Of a DNA stretch of 44,307 nt, positions 24,069-30,997 are shown piece by piece. Source of the stretch: a bacterium (GTDB taxonomy: Bacteria > Cyanobacteriota > Vampirovibrionia > Gastranaerophilales > Gastranaerophilaceae); assembly GCA_017471365.1 (NCBI GenBank), contig JAFUUC010000106.1, positions 1 through 44,307 of the forward strand, read 5' to 3'. Position 1 is the first letter of the stretch. Each line of letters begins with the position of its first letter. Both the position numbers and the translations under genes were made by a program. The notes under the pieces are model-generated. The model worked only from the letters and a program-made list of their open reading frames with translations. It was not told the DNA's origin and searched no databases.

Positions 24069-24482
24069 ATGTTCATTATGAAAACTTTAGCTGGGTTTAT
24101 ACATAATAAAAGGGAAGAATTAGGGTTGAGTGCAAAAGGTTTGGCTATGGCTGCCAATATCCCTTTAGAGGAGATTGAAGAAATCGAAGAAGGGAAAGAA
24201 TTATTTTTGTCCGTGACGGTTCGTCAGGCACTTGCAAAAGTTTTGAAATGTGAGCCTGCACAAATAAAAGCTCTTGAAAAAGATATTACTGATAATATAA
24301 TTTCTCCTGAAATAATAGAAAGCTTAAAAGAATTAATTTTAAATGGAGCAGGTGGTTTAAAATGCCCTCAGTGTGGTTCGTTACTTGTTACAAGAGTTGC
24401 CAAACTTTATGATCTTGAAGATAATTTGATTTTGCACCCTAAAGCACATTGCACAAAATGCCCCTTCCAAATTCATTCATAA
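24069..24482 (+). CDS. XRE helix-turn-helix protein with zinc ribbon (137 aa)
   Basis: Residues about 6-65 form a Cro/CI-like helix-turn-helix (IHNKREELGLSAKGLAMAANIPLEEIEEIEEG). The C-terminal half has a four-cysteine zinc ribbon, Cys99-x2-Cys102 and Cys128-x2-Cys131, with a nearby His123. The combination suggests a DNA-binding regulator responding to metal, redox state or a partner protein. Whether translation starts at 24069 or at the ATG three codons later is unclear. It stands alone and diverges from the Tyr-rich protein gene. Confidence 0.75.
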   Translation: MFIMKTLAGFIHNKREELGLSAKGLAMAANIPLEEIEEIEEGKELFLSVTVRQALAKVLKCEPAQIKALEKDITDNIISPEIIESLKELILNGAGGLKCPQCGSLLVTRVAKLYDLEDNLILHPKAHCTKCPFQIHS

Positions 24483-24553
24483 ATTTAATACTGTATTAAA
24501 TTCATTTGTCTTGCAGATGACTAGTTAATAAATATAAAATATAACTGATAAAG

Positions 24554-24581
24554 AACGGCAGAGGCTAACACCTCTGCCGTT
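24554..24581. terminator. Strong hairpin between the zinc-ribbon regulator and hpf
   Basis: Perfect 11-bp stem AACGGCAGAGG/CCTCTGCCGTT with loop CTAACA, between two convergent genes. Neither side has a long T-run, but position and strength suggest a shared terminator. Confidence 0.65.
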
Positions 24582-24606
24582 AAATCGATTTATAATAGTT
24601 TTAAAC

Positions 24607-24957
24607 TTATTCTTCTATTTCTTCATCGGTTTCGCCATCTCTTATAGATGCTTTGCTTGAAGAAATGTTCTTGTCTTTAAACTTAGTAATTTGTCTTGCA
24701 AATTTATCCGCCAAAAGGTCTATACTTGCGTACATTGATTCGGCAGCTTCTTCACAGCGAATTACTCCTGAATTTGTTTTACAGCTGAGTTCTGCAATAT
24801 TTTTACCTTCTGCTGCTGGATTTTTAATGACCGTCAATACAACATCAATACCTTGAATTTGATCATAGCGAGCAGCCACTTTGCCAATTTTCTCTTTTAC
24901 ATAAGCTTTGATCGCTTCTGTAATCTCAATGTTCTTTCCGTTTACGTGAATGTGCAT
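24607..24957 (-). CDS. hpf: Ribosome hibernation promoting factor / sigma-54 modulation family
   Basis: Binds the 30S subunit and silences ribosomes in stationary phase. The 116 residues start MHIHVNGKNIEITEAIKAYV and continue with the beta-alpha-beta-beta-beta-alpha pattern of the family (KIGKVAARYDQIQGIDVVLTV; AAESMYASIDLLADKFARQITKFKDK). The last ~20 residues are acidic. It is the short form: the ~60-residue C-terminal dimerisation domain of long HPF/LrtA is missing. 100S dimer formation may therefore need another factor. ATG 24957 follows GGAGG. Confidence 0.9.
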   Translation of the reverse strand: MHIHVNGKNIEITEAIKAYVKEKIGKVAARYDQIQGIDVVLTVIKNPAAEGKNIAELSCKTNSGVIRCEEAAESMYASIDLLADKFARQITKFKDKNISSSKASIRDGETDEEIEE

Positions 24958-25027
24958 TTAAAACCTCCGTTCTTACCTATACTGCTTTGTCAGTATAACA
25001 CAATCAAAACGATTTTTAAAGGGTTAA

Positions 25028-25291
25028 TTATACTTCTTCTTCTAAAAATTGTGGCAATTCCACATCTGGAGTTCCGATAACCCTAACCAATTCCAATACA
25101 GAAGCCTTCATTTGGCATTTTTGTGATGAGCCGCTGAAAAAATCTTTGTAAAAACAACCTTCACAATTGCAGCCCCTTTTATAACACTCCACAGCCGTTG
25201 TAGTCCATCTTCTAACAGCAACAGCTCTTCCCATATCCCTACTTCTAAACAATTTATATAATCTCCACTTATTTTTAATTAACTCTACCAA
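25028..25291 (-). CDS. Small Cys-cluster protein, unknown (up to 87 aa)
   Basis: A cysteine cluster C36-x4-C41-x-C43-x2-C46 with a further C59 (ECYKRGCNCEGCFYKDFF...QKCQM) suggests a zinc or iron-sulfur site. An Arg/Lys-rich N-terminus precedes it and a hydrophobic helix (ASVLELVRVIG) follows. The start is uncertain: TTG at 25291, or ATG 19 codons later. It is downstream of the structured intergenic stretch and upstream of hpf on the same strand. I cannot name the family; a small DNA- or RNA-binding zinc protein would fit. Confidence 0.6.
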   Translation of the reverse strand: MVELIKNKWRLYKLFRSRDMGRAVAVRRWTTTAVECYKRGCNCEGCFYKDFFSGSSQKCQMKASVLELVRVIGTPDVELPQFLEEEV

Positions 25292-25439
25292 TATATCTTA
25301 AATAATATACTGACATATCTCCCCTAAAGCCCTAATATCAATGCATTCGGGCTTTGATACTCCAATTATAGAAAATCAGATTTATTTTTCAAGGGGCATA
25401 CATGGTGTTATGAAGTTTTGTAACATAGGTCTAAAATCC

Positions 25440-25545
25440 TGTCATAGCAATATTTTGGCTTTATAAGTAAGCCTTAAACCATGCTATGACATGCTTATCA
25501 GATTGTTTGATCACTCAAAACCATGTCCCAGCATGGTTTTGAGTG
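25440..25545 (+). other. Two strong hairpins in a gene-free stretch (25292-25876)
   Basis: Hairpin A pairs TGTCATAGCA (25440-25449) with TGCTATGACA (25482-25491), with an inner GGCTT/AAGCC stem. Hairpin B pairs CACTCAAAACCATG (25512-25525) perfectly with 25532-25545 around loop TCCCAG, and is followed by GTTTTATTTGTTATT. On the plus strand this could be a small RNA ending in an intrinsic terminator. A weaker AAAGCCC/GGGCTTT stem occurs near 25335-25360. No coding region is seen here. Confidence 0.45.
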
Positions 25546-25590
25546 GTTTTATTTGTTATTAAGTTTTGTAAAAATATTCATTAATTCTTT

Positions 25591-25755
25591 AAAAAAGGCA
25601 TGCCTGATACTATAGACATGCCTTTCTTTCGACGGAAGTTAATCGGTTCATGCTTTATCATTTAAGATCCGTCGGTTTTGTACATCGCCGCTTTGTTGCA
25701 TGCCCGTTAAAGTCACGGTGTAACTCGGCTAGATTGGTACAAAACTTTCTTACAT
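25591..25755 (-). ncRNA. Candidate structured small RNA
   Basis: Three helices lie side by side with almost no gap. Helix 1 is GTTTTGTAC (25675-25683) / GTACAAAAC (25737-25745), enclosing inner stems (GCCG/CGGC; GTTA/TAAC). Helix 2 is CGACGGA (25630-25636) / TCCGTCG (25668-25674). Hairpin 3 is AAAGGCATG (25594-25602) / CATGCCTTT (25617-25625). On the minus strand hairpin 3 is last and is followed by a T-run, so it looks like an intrinsic terminator for a ~165-nt RNA. G+C is higher than nearby intergenic DNA. I cannot match it to 6S, SRP, tmRNA or a known riboswitch. Confidence 0.45.
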
Positions 25756-25876
25756 TTACAGAATAACAGTATTTTATTCAGTTTTTATCGGATATTTGGG
25801 TTATAAAAACTTGTACTTTTGTTTAATAGTTTTTTGCAGAAGGTGGGGTAATAATGCTTTTAAAAAGGAGATATTT

Positions 25877-26269
25877 ATGAAGGTTTTGTTTTTTGATTTA
25901 TGTGAAGAAGAAAAACCTTATGTAATTGAAAAATCTGACTGTTTTGATGTAAAGCTTTTCGAATGTTGTTTGGACGATAATACAATAAACACTTTGAAGG
26001 AAGAAGATTTTGAAGATACTGTTATGATCAGTATAAAACCCAGTTCCAAACTAAGTGCGGATATTATTTCAAAATTTAAAAATTTGCGTTTGATTGCTGT
26101 TCGTGCAAGAAAATATGATTGCGTAGATTGGCAGTATTGTTTTGATAATAACATTGCACTAACAAATGTTGAAAAGTACTCTCAATCAGAACCGGATCTT
26201 TTATTAAAAGAATCTTTTTCTTGTATGGCGGGTTTTTTATCAGGAGGAAAAGAAAACCGCGTAGTGTAA
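25877..26269 (+). pseudogene. Truncated D-2-hydroxyacid dehydrogenase (N-terminal catalytic half only)
   Basis: ATG 25877 follows AAGGAG, so 130 residues should be made. They match the first ~100 residues of D-isomer-specific 2-hydroxyacid dehydrogenases such as D-lactate dehydrogenase. MKVLFFDLCEEEKPYV starts the substrate domain. LRLIAVRARKYDCVDWQYC followed by NNIALTNVEKYSQ corresponds to the family's 'TRSTGxDHID...NGIxVxNVPxYG' block. The sequence then diverges for ~30 residues and stops. The NAD-binding GxGxxG domain and catalytic Arg/Glu/His residues are missing, and no downstream remnant is seen. It is probably a decayed gene, although the intact start signals leave a stand-alone domain possible. 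Confidence 0.65.
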
Positions 26270-26311
26270 TTTATGTTGCCACAAACCGAATTTTAACCTA
26301 AAATTTATTAT

Positions 26312-27637
26312 ATGAGAGTTGCGTTTGTGCCTATTGATAACAGGCCGGTTTGTTATACTTTGCCTGAAATTATTTCAAAAATTGATAGTGATATAGAATT
26401 TTTTATTACTCCAAGAAGTATGCTGGGTGATTTGACAAAATCCGCGGATATTAAGGGATTATTTGATTGGCTCTTTGGATTGCCAAGTCAGGATGCGATT
26501 ATACTTTCTCTTGATACTTTGGCATATGGAGGATTAATTCCTTCCAGAAGATGTTCTTCAACATTTGAACAAATACGTTTGCGTTTGGAAACTTTGAATG
26601 AAATTCTTAAACAAAAAAATGCAAAAATTTACGCATTTTCAAGTATTATGCGAATTTCTAATAATAATTATAATCAGGAAGAAAAGGAATATTGGCAAAA
26701 TTGGGGGAAGATGATTTTTGAATATTCTTATAATCTTCACAAAAATGGAGTGGCACAAACAACTGTTCCTGATGAAATTTTGAATGACTACATAACTACC
26801 CGTGAGCGTAATTTTGAAATTAATAAACTTTATTTGAATTGGGATTTATTTGATACTCTTGTTTTTTCAAAAGATGACTGTGCTAAATATGGTTTGAACG
26901 TTTTGGAATCACAGGTATTAGAATCTATGGGAGGGGTTACTAAAACCGGTGCGGACGAAATTCCTTTAAGTTTACTTGCTCGTGCAATTTGTAAAAAAGT
27001 GAAGATTTGTCCTATATTTTTGGAACCTGAAAGTGAAAATTTGATTTCTAACTATGAAGACGTCTCTATAAAAGAATCTGTTAGAGGGCAGATTGAGCTT
27101 GCGGGGTGCAAATGTTGCGAGCAAAATGAAGCGGATATTTTGCTTTTTGTTAATAATTTCAAAGATCATCAAGGTGAAATTGTTATGGGCGTTGATACAG
27201 AAAGTTTCGCAAAGGATTTCGAAATGCCGGATCGACCTTATATGATTGCAGATGTGAGATTTGCAAATGGTGCAGATAATGAGTTTGTCAAAGCTTTTTT
27301 CAAAAATAAAATTAATGATAAAAATTTTTACGGATATTCAGCGTGGAATACTTCGGCAAATAGTCTTGGAAGTTTGATTTGTGGTGCGAAGTTTAAGTTT
27401 TTAGCAAAAAAATATGATAAAAATGTGTTTCAAAAATTACAGGTTACGAGGTTTTTAGATGATTGGGCATATCAGGCAAATGTAAGACAAACCTTGGTAA
27501 AACCCGATTTGGAATTATTGTGTAAGAGTATGAAAAAATATGAGTTAATTCTCGAAAAAGAATTGGGAACAAGGATAAATGCAAAATACTCTTATCCTTG
27601 GAATAGATTGTTTGAGGTAGAAGTTGAGCTTAATTGA
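26312..27637 (+). CDS. DUF4127 family protein (441 aa)
   Basis: The start MRVAFVPIDNRPVCYTLPE and the blocks ITPRSMLGDL and IILSLDTLAYGGLIPSRR are the signature of the DUF4127 family. Its biochemical role is not established; members are seen in fermentative bacteria, often near sugar metabolism genes. There is no signal peptide and no membrane segment. A second conserved region (DVRFANGADNEFVKAF; YGYSAWNTSANSLGSLI) lies at about 310-355. No good ribosome binding site precedes ATG 26312. The 3' end overlaps the next gene by 14 nt, so they are co-transcribed. Confidence 0.85.
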   Translation: MRVAFVPIDNRPVCYTLPEIISKIDSDIEFFITPRSMLGDLTKSADIKGLFDWLFGLPSQDAIILSLDTLAYGGLIPSRRCSSTFEQIRLRLETLNEILKQKNAKIYAFSSIMRISNNNYNQEEKEYWQNWGKMIFEYSYNLHKNGVAQTTVPDEILNDYITTRERNFEINKLYLNWDLFDTLVFSKDDCAKYGLNVLESQVLESMGGVTKTGADEIPLSLLARAICKKVKICPIFLEPESENLISNYEDVSIKESVRGQIELAGCKCCEQNEADILLFVNNFKDHQGEIVMGVDTESFAKDFEMPDRPYMIADVRFANGADNEFVKAFFKNKINDKNFYGYSAWNTSANSLGSLICGAKFKFLAKKYDKNVFQKLQVTRFLDDWAYQANVRQTLVKPDLELLCKSMKKYELILEKELGTRINAKYSYPWNRLFEVEVELN

Positions 27638-28163
27638 TTTATTATTGCTGGCAGTTGTTTTGGGAATAGATTGTCTTGTGGTTTCATTTTCTCAGGGGTT
27701 GATTTTCAAATCTCAAAGGACAAAAAATTCTTTGAGATTAGCTATCTGTATGGGATTGTTTCAGGGTTTGATGCCAATAATCGGGTATGTTGCAACGAAC
27801 AAGGTGTACGATTTTCTTGTTCCATATAGTCGTTTGATTGTCTGTTTAATATTTTTTATATTAGGTATTCATTTTATTTTTGAGGCTTTGCAACCTGATT
27901 GTGAACATTCACAGTGTATTGATTGGCGTTGCCTTGCGGGGTTTGGAATTGCAACAAGTATTGATGCTCTAATTTCGGGAGTTACGTTGTGTTTAACATC
28001 AACAAATCTTGTTATTGCTTGTTTAATTATAGGCGGGGTGTCTTTTGTTATGTCTTTGGTCGGTTTTTGGATTGGAAACTATGTAAAAAATATCCCGTCA
28101 AAGTACCTTGAAATTGCCGGTGGTCTGGTACTAATTTTATTAGCATTAAAATCTTTGGTGTAA
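27624..28163 (+). CDS. MntP/YtaF-like membrane exporter (putative Mn2+ efflux)
   Basis: A 179-residue, six-helix membrane protein of the DUF204/MntP family. The two half-repeats each have an intramembrane Asp motif, GIDCLVVSFSQG (about 14-25) and GIATSIDALISG (about 112-123), as in MntP manganese exporters. E. coli MntP is 188 residues, so the length fits. TTG 27624 with GAGG upstream is the likely start, overlapping the DUF4127 gene. Within the family it could also be the sporulation-type YtaF, so the substrate is inferred. The 3' end overlaps the convergent transporter gene by 18 nt. Confidence 0.82.
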   Translation: MSLIDLLLLAVVLGIDCLVVSFSQGLIFKSQRTKNSLRLAICMGLFQGLMPIIGYVATNKVYDFLVPYSRLIVCLIFFILGIHFIFEALQPDCEHSQCIDWRCLAGFGIATSIDALISGVTLCLTSTNLVIACLIIGGVSFVMSLVGFWIGNYVKNIPSKYLEIAGGLVLILLALKSLV

Positions 28164-29105
28164 AAAGCAAGCACTTTTATGATTAGGTAAAATATTTTCA
28201 AGGGGTGGAATTTTTTGAGTACATATTTCCATGCAGTAATTGCAACGAGGGTGAAATCTGCAACCGGAAATATCTTGGGATAATGTGGGTACTTGACCAT
28301 TTATTGTTTCTAATTTGTTTTGCCTATTTGACGGTAACGATTTTAATAATGCTTGCGAGTACGGATGGCTGGGATTTGAGAAAAATTCATTTTTGCCGGC
28401 TTGTTCAATAATTCGTCCTGAGTACATAACAGCGATATCATCAGCATTTTGGCTTACAAGAGCCAAATCGTGAGTTATGAGTAAAATTGAAGTGTGATTA
28501 TTGAGTTTAATTTCTTCGAGCAGATTCATTATTTGGGCTTGAATGGTCACGTCTAAAGCTGTTGTTGGTTCATCAGCAATTAAAATTTCTGCATTACAAG
28601 CAAGTGCCATTGAAATAATAGCTCTTTGTTTCATACCGCCCGAAAATTCGTGTGGATAATTTTTCAATCTTGATTTGGCAGCGGGAATTTGTACAGTTTC
28701 AAAAGCTTCAATAGCTTTTTTTTCTGCTTCTTCGCCTTGCAAACCTTGGTGAATTTTTAGAATTTCTAAAAGTTGATCTCCCACTGTGTAAAGGGGATTA
28801 AGTGAAGTCATTGGATCTTGCGGAATTAAAGCAATTTTGCGTCCGCGAATGCTTTGCATTTGTTTTGTATTTTTATTTAAAAGATTTTCATTGTTAAATA
28901 AAATTTCTCCGGAAGTTATTTTTGCGGTTTTAGGAATTAATCCGAGTATACTCATAGCACTCATTGTCTTGCCGCAGCCGGATTCTCCGACAAGAGCAAG
29001 CATTTTCCCGCTGTCTAGTGAAAATGAAACATCAAATAATGCTTGATAAAAATTATCTTCAACTTCAAATCCGAGATTCAAGTTTTTTACTTCTAACAAA
29101 GTCAT
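28146..29105 (-). CDS. Oligopeptide/dipeptide ABC transporter ATP-binding protein (OppD/DppD type)
   Basis: Energises peptide (or nickel) uptake together with permeases and a second ATPase. Residues about 38-47 are Walker A (LVGESGCGKT). The Q-loop (IPQDPMTSLNP), signature SGGMKQRAI, Walker B (ILIADEPTTALD) and H-loop (LLITHD) follow. The C-terminal oligopeptide extension has the CRFHPRC...C cluster (GCRFHPRCNYCMEIC), specific for the Opp/Dpp subfamily. The 319-residue length is typical. No permease, OppF or binding protein is adjacent, so its partners must be encoded elsewhere. Confidence 0.92.
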   Translation of the reverse strand: MTLLEVKNLNLGFEVEDNFYQALFDVSFSLDSGKMLALVGESGCGKTMSAMSILGLIPKTAKITSGEILFNNENLLNKNTKQMQSIRGRKIALIPQDPMTSLNPLYTVGDQLLEILKIHQGLQGEEAEKKAIEAFETVQIPAAKSRLKNYPHEFSGGMKQRAIISMALACNAEILIADEPTTALDVTIQAQIMNLLEEIKLNNHTSILLITHDLALVSQNADDIAVMYSGRIIEQAGKNEFFSNPSHPYSQALLKSLPSNRQNKLETINGQVPTLSQDISGCRFHPRCNYCMEICTQKIPPLENILPNHKSACFLHQRF

Positions 29106-29156
29106 AAAACAAGTTTATATTATACGTGCTATAAAATCAATTGCACAAAAAGAGAA

Positions 29157-29468
29157 CTATAAATTCTTGACTATAAGATAAATCATACGTAACTCTTTAT
29201 TAGAAAGTCTGTCGATAGATTTTTTAATTTCGCTAATTAGATATTCATTAGATGCAAAACAATCATTATAAAAGAGTTCTTGAGGTTGTATTTTCAATAC
29301 TTCGGCAATTTTTTCTAAATTTTCGGCTGTTGGAAAACTTTCACCATTCTCTATACGCACAATTTGACGTGGATTCATATCTACCATTTCAGAGAATTTT
29401 TCTTGAGATATTCCTTGTTTTTTCCTTAAATTTTTTATTTTTAAACCAAGTGCTATTTTTATTTTCAT
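29157..29468 (-). CDS. XRE-family transcriptional regulator (103 aa), divergent from prepilin gene
   Basis: Residues about 8-64 form a Cro/CI helix-turn-helix (LRKKQGISQEKFSEMVDMNPRQIVRIENG). A ~38-residue helical tail follows. It is a full-length relative of the regulator at 694-1011, and like it is divergent from a prepilin gene. The intergenic region holds a 13-nt direct repeat overlapping a promoter-like sequence, a natural operator for it. Autoregulation and prepilin repression are inferred. ATG 29468 is preceded by GAGGTAGTT. Confidence 0.87.
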   Translation of the reverse strand: MKIKIALGLKIKNLRKKQGISQEKFSEMVDMNPRQIVRIENGESFPTAENLEKIAEVLKIQPQELFYNDCFASNEYLISEIKKSIDRLSNKELRMIYLIVKNL

Positions 29469-29520
29469 AACTACCTCTTTTTGAATATATAGTTAGTATG
29501 ATTTTATTAAGGTAAAATTT

Positions 29521-29579
29521 TGTCATAATATAGTTGACAAAGTGCAAAAATATGTCATAATATAGGTAAATATTTGTCA
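29521..29579 (+). promoter_or_regulatory. Promoter with repeated operator candidate between XRE and prepilin genes
   Basis: TTGACA at 29534-29539 and CATAAT at 29556-29561 (16-nt spacer) make a good sigma-70 promoter for the prepilin gene. The 13-mer TGTCATAATATAG occurs at 29521-29533 and again at 29553-29565, 32 bp apart (about three helical turns). The second copy covers the -10 box and the first lies just upstream of the -35. A further TTGTCA follows at about 29574. The layout fits two repressor dimers on one DNA face. Confidence 0.6.
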
Positions 29580-29604
29580 GGAAATAACAAATAGGAGCAA
29601 AAAA

Positions 29605-30948
29605 ATGACAGAAAAGATTATCAGTAAATCAGGATTTACCCTCGCAGAGGGTGCTACGGGGGTAAATAAAGAATGTAGGTTGGGGTTACTACCCCATAAG
29701 TTTCCCTTCCTAGCTAGGAAGGGTCAGGGTGGGTCTGTTCCCGTTAGGGGCAAACACATCACCATTGAGACAATCCCCTCTCTCTTTGTGAGAGGGAGCC
29801 AGCGTTGGCGAGCTGGCGAGACTTACGCTGGCGGGAGAGGGTTTAAGAAAGCAGCATTTACTTTGGCAGAGGTCCTTATCACCCTTGCAATCATCGGTGT
29901 AGTCGCAGCACTCACTCTGCCAACATTGATCGCAAAAGTGAATGAAAAAGTCGACGGCAACCAAAAGAAAGTCACCGAAGCAAAATTAATTCAAGGCTTG
30001 AATATGCTCGACTTGCATGGCGGAATCAACAATACCTATTCATCAACCGCAGAATTTGTAGAAGAATTGAGCAAGTACATGAAGATTACAAAGATCTGCG
30101 ACGGTACTAATTCAGCTTTTAGTGAATGTATCCCGTATAGTGAAATAACATACAATAACGGTACAGAAGATAAAACTGTTGAAATTACTAAATTAAACAC
30201 AGCAGATGTACTAGGACTGGGAACAGTAACTGATGAAGAAGAATTTATGGCACCTGTTGCAATGGTACTAGCTGACGGAACACCAATGTTTCTTACTTAT
30301 AATAAAAAATGTATATCAGATCCTGATAGTATAAAGTCTGATAATAAGAAAATTCATAGTTGTGTAGACGGGCTGTATGACTTAAATGGCAGCCGCATGC
30401 CAAATAGAGTGGGAAAAGATTTGACTGCCATGAACAAAGCTTCAATTAATATTGCTGAGGGACCTGCTGTCTTAGCAACGATAGCCGGTTACAATATTAT
30501 TAAACAAACAGACGGACTAACATATCCACCGGCAATGGATTGTTCAACTTACTTAGGAAATTCTAAGTATCCGGAAATTACTCACTGCCCATACTTAGGA
30601 GAACAAGACTACTGGGTAGGAGCGGTAGTAACATGTAGAGACATGGGAGGTCATTTACCTGATATGACAGAGCTGGCAGACATAGCTAAAGTTATCTATC
30701 CTAATGTAACAAGTGGCGAAGCCATAGACAAATATTCAGGCTGGAGCAACGGCAGTTGGAATACTACAGAAGCAGCAAAACTGGGCATTGACCCTTCTTC
30801 TGTTTCGTGGTTCACCCTGTGGTCGTCAGAGGGGAGCTCGGGCAGTAGCTCTCGCCGCCGCTACTTCAGCAGTGGTGACACGTACGGTAATATCTACGAC
30901 AATCGCAGTAGCTTTATAGTCAGGTTTGTTTGCCTGGCGGATAACTAG
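29605..30948 (+). CDS. Prepilin-like protein with duplicated FTLAE motif and lectin-like variable tail (447 aa)
   Basis: ATG 29605 follows TAGGAG. A class III prepilin motif occurs twice: SGFTLAE (11-15 for FTLAE) without a following hydrophobic helix, and AAFTLAEVLITLAIIGVVAALTL (FTLAE 85-89), a complete pilin/pseudopilin helix. Residues 16-84 come from GC-rich palindromic repeats. The body (~105-300) is shared with the partial copy at 1-544. The last ~130 residues (DYWVGAVVTCRDMGGHLPDMTELA...WSSEG...VRFVCLADN) resemble a C-type-lectin-like fold and match the gene at the right edge. Probably displayed on the cell surface through a type II/IV assembly system. Ala precedes the second motif, so processing is uncertain. 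Confidence 0.85.
   Translation: MTEKIISKSGFTLAEGATGVNKECRLGLLPHKFPFLARKGQGGSVPVRGKHITIETIPSLFVRGSQRWRAGETYAGGRGFKKAAFTLAEVLITLAIIGVVAALTLPTLIAKVNEKVDGNQKKVTEAKLIQGLNMLDLHGGINNTYSSTAEFVEELSKYMKITKICDGTNSAFSECIPYSEITYNNGTEDKTVEITKLNTADVLGLGTVTDEEEFMAPVAMVLADGTPMFLTYNKKCISDPDSIKSDNKKIHSCVDGLYDLNGSRMPNRVGKDLTAMNKASINIAEGPAVLATIAGYNIIKQTDGLTYPPAMDCSTYLGNSKYPEITHCPYLGEQDYWVGAVVTCRDMGGHLPDMTELADIAKVIYPNVTSGEAIDKYSGWSNGSWNTTEAAKLGIDPSSVSWFTLWSSEGSSGSSSRRRYFSSGDTYGNIYDNRSSFIVRFVCLADN
29650..29850 (+). repeat. GC-rich palindromic repeats within the prepilin gene
   Basis: At least three hairpin units lie in frame: TGGGGT/ACCCCA (about 29683-29698); the 20-nt palindrome CCCTTCCTAGCTAGGAAGGG (29704-29723) followed by AGGGTGGGTCTGTTCCCGTTAGGGG; and a CCCTCTCTC...GAGAGGG / GCCAGCGT...ACGCTGGC block (about 29784-29840). 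The middle unit is the same family as at 450-469 and 43631-43650. The preceding CTACGGGGGTAAAT segment is shared with the left-edge prepilin. Confidence 0.8.
30811..30930 (+). other. Candidate hypervariable (DGR-type) region at the prepilin 3' end
   Basis: By hand count 53 of 90 bases at 30811-30900 are G or C, far above the gene body. Of 25 codons from 30841 to 30915, 15 end in C and 9 in T (GGC, AGC, CGC, TAC, TTC, GAC, ATC and so on), although the rest of the gene prefers A/T endings. This is what adenine mutagenesis of AAC/AAT codons would leave. The encoded stretch ends in an invariant-looking FVC before the stop, like other lectin-fold variable regions. No template repeat or reverse transcriptase is in the window, so this is a hypothesis. 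Confidence 0.5.
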
Positions 30949-30967
30949 TACATAAAATAAGTTTAGT

Positions 30968-30997
30968 GGTGGGGGCGGTACCCCACCCTAATTTTTT
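30968..30997 (+). terminator. Terminator after the prepilin gene
   Basis: Stem GGTGGGG (30968-30974) / CCCCACC (30981-30987), followed by TAATTTTTT. A near-identical hairpin ends the right-edge prepilin gene (43699-43718), so the terminator moved or was duplicated with the family. Confidence 0.85.

Noticed and set aside
25591-25755. 6S RNA, tmRNA or SRP RNA
   Set aside because: Length is near that of 6S, but there is no single long rod with a central bubble. tmRNA tag and tRNA-like ends and the SRP core box are not seen.
28205-28411. Plus-strand open frame within the OppD-type gene
   Set aside because: Antisense shadow of a well-conserved ABC ATPase; no supporting signals.
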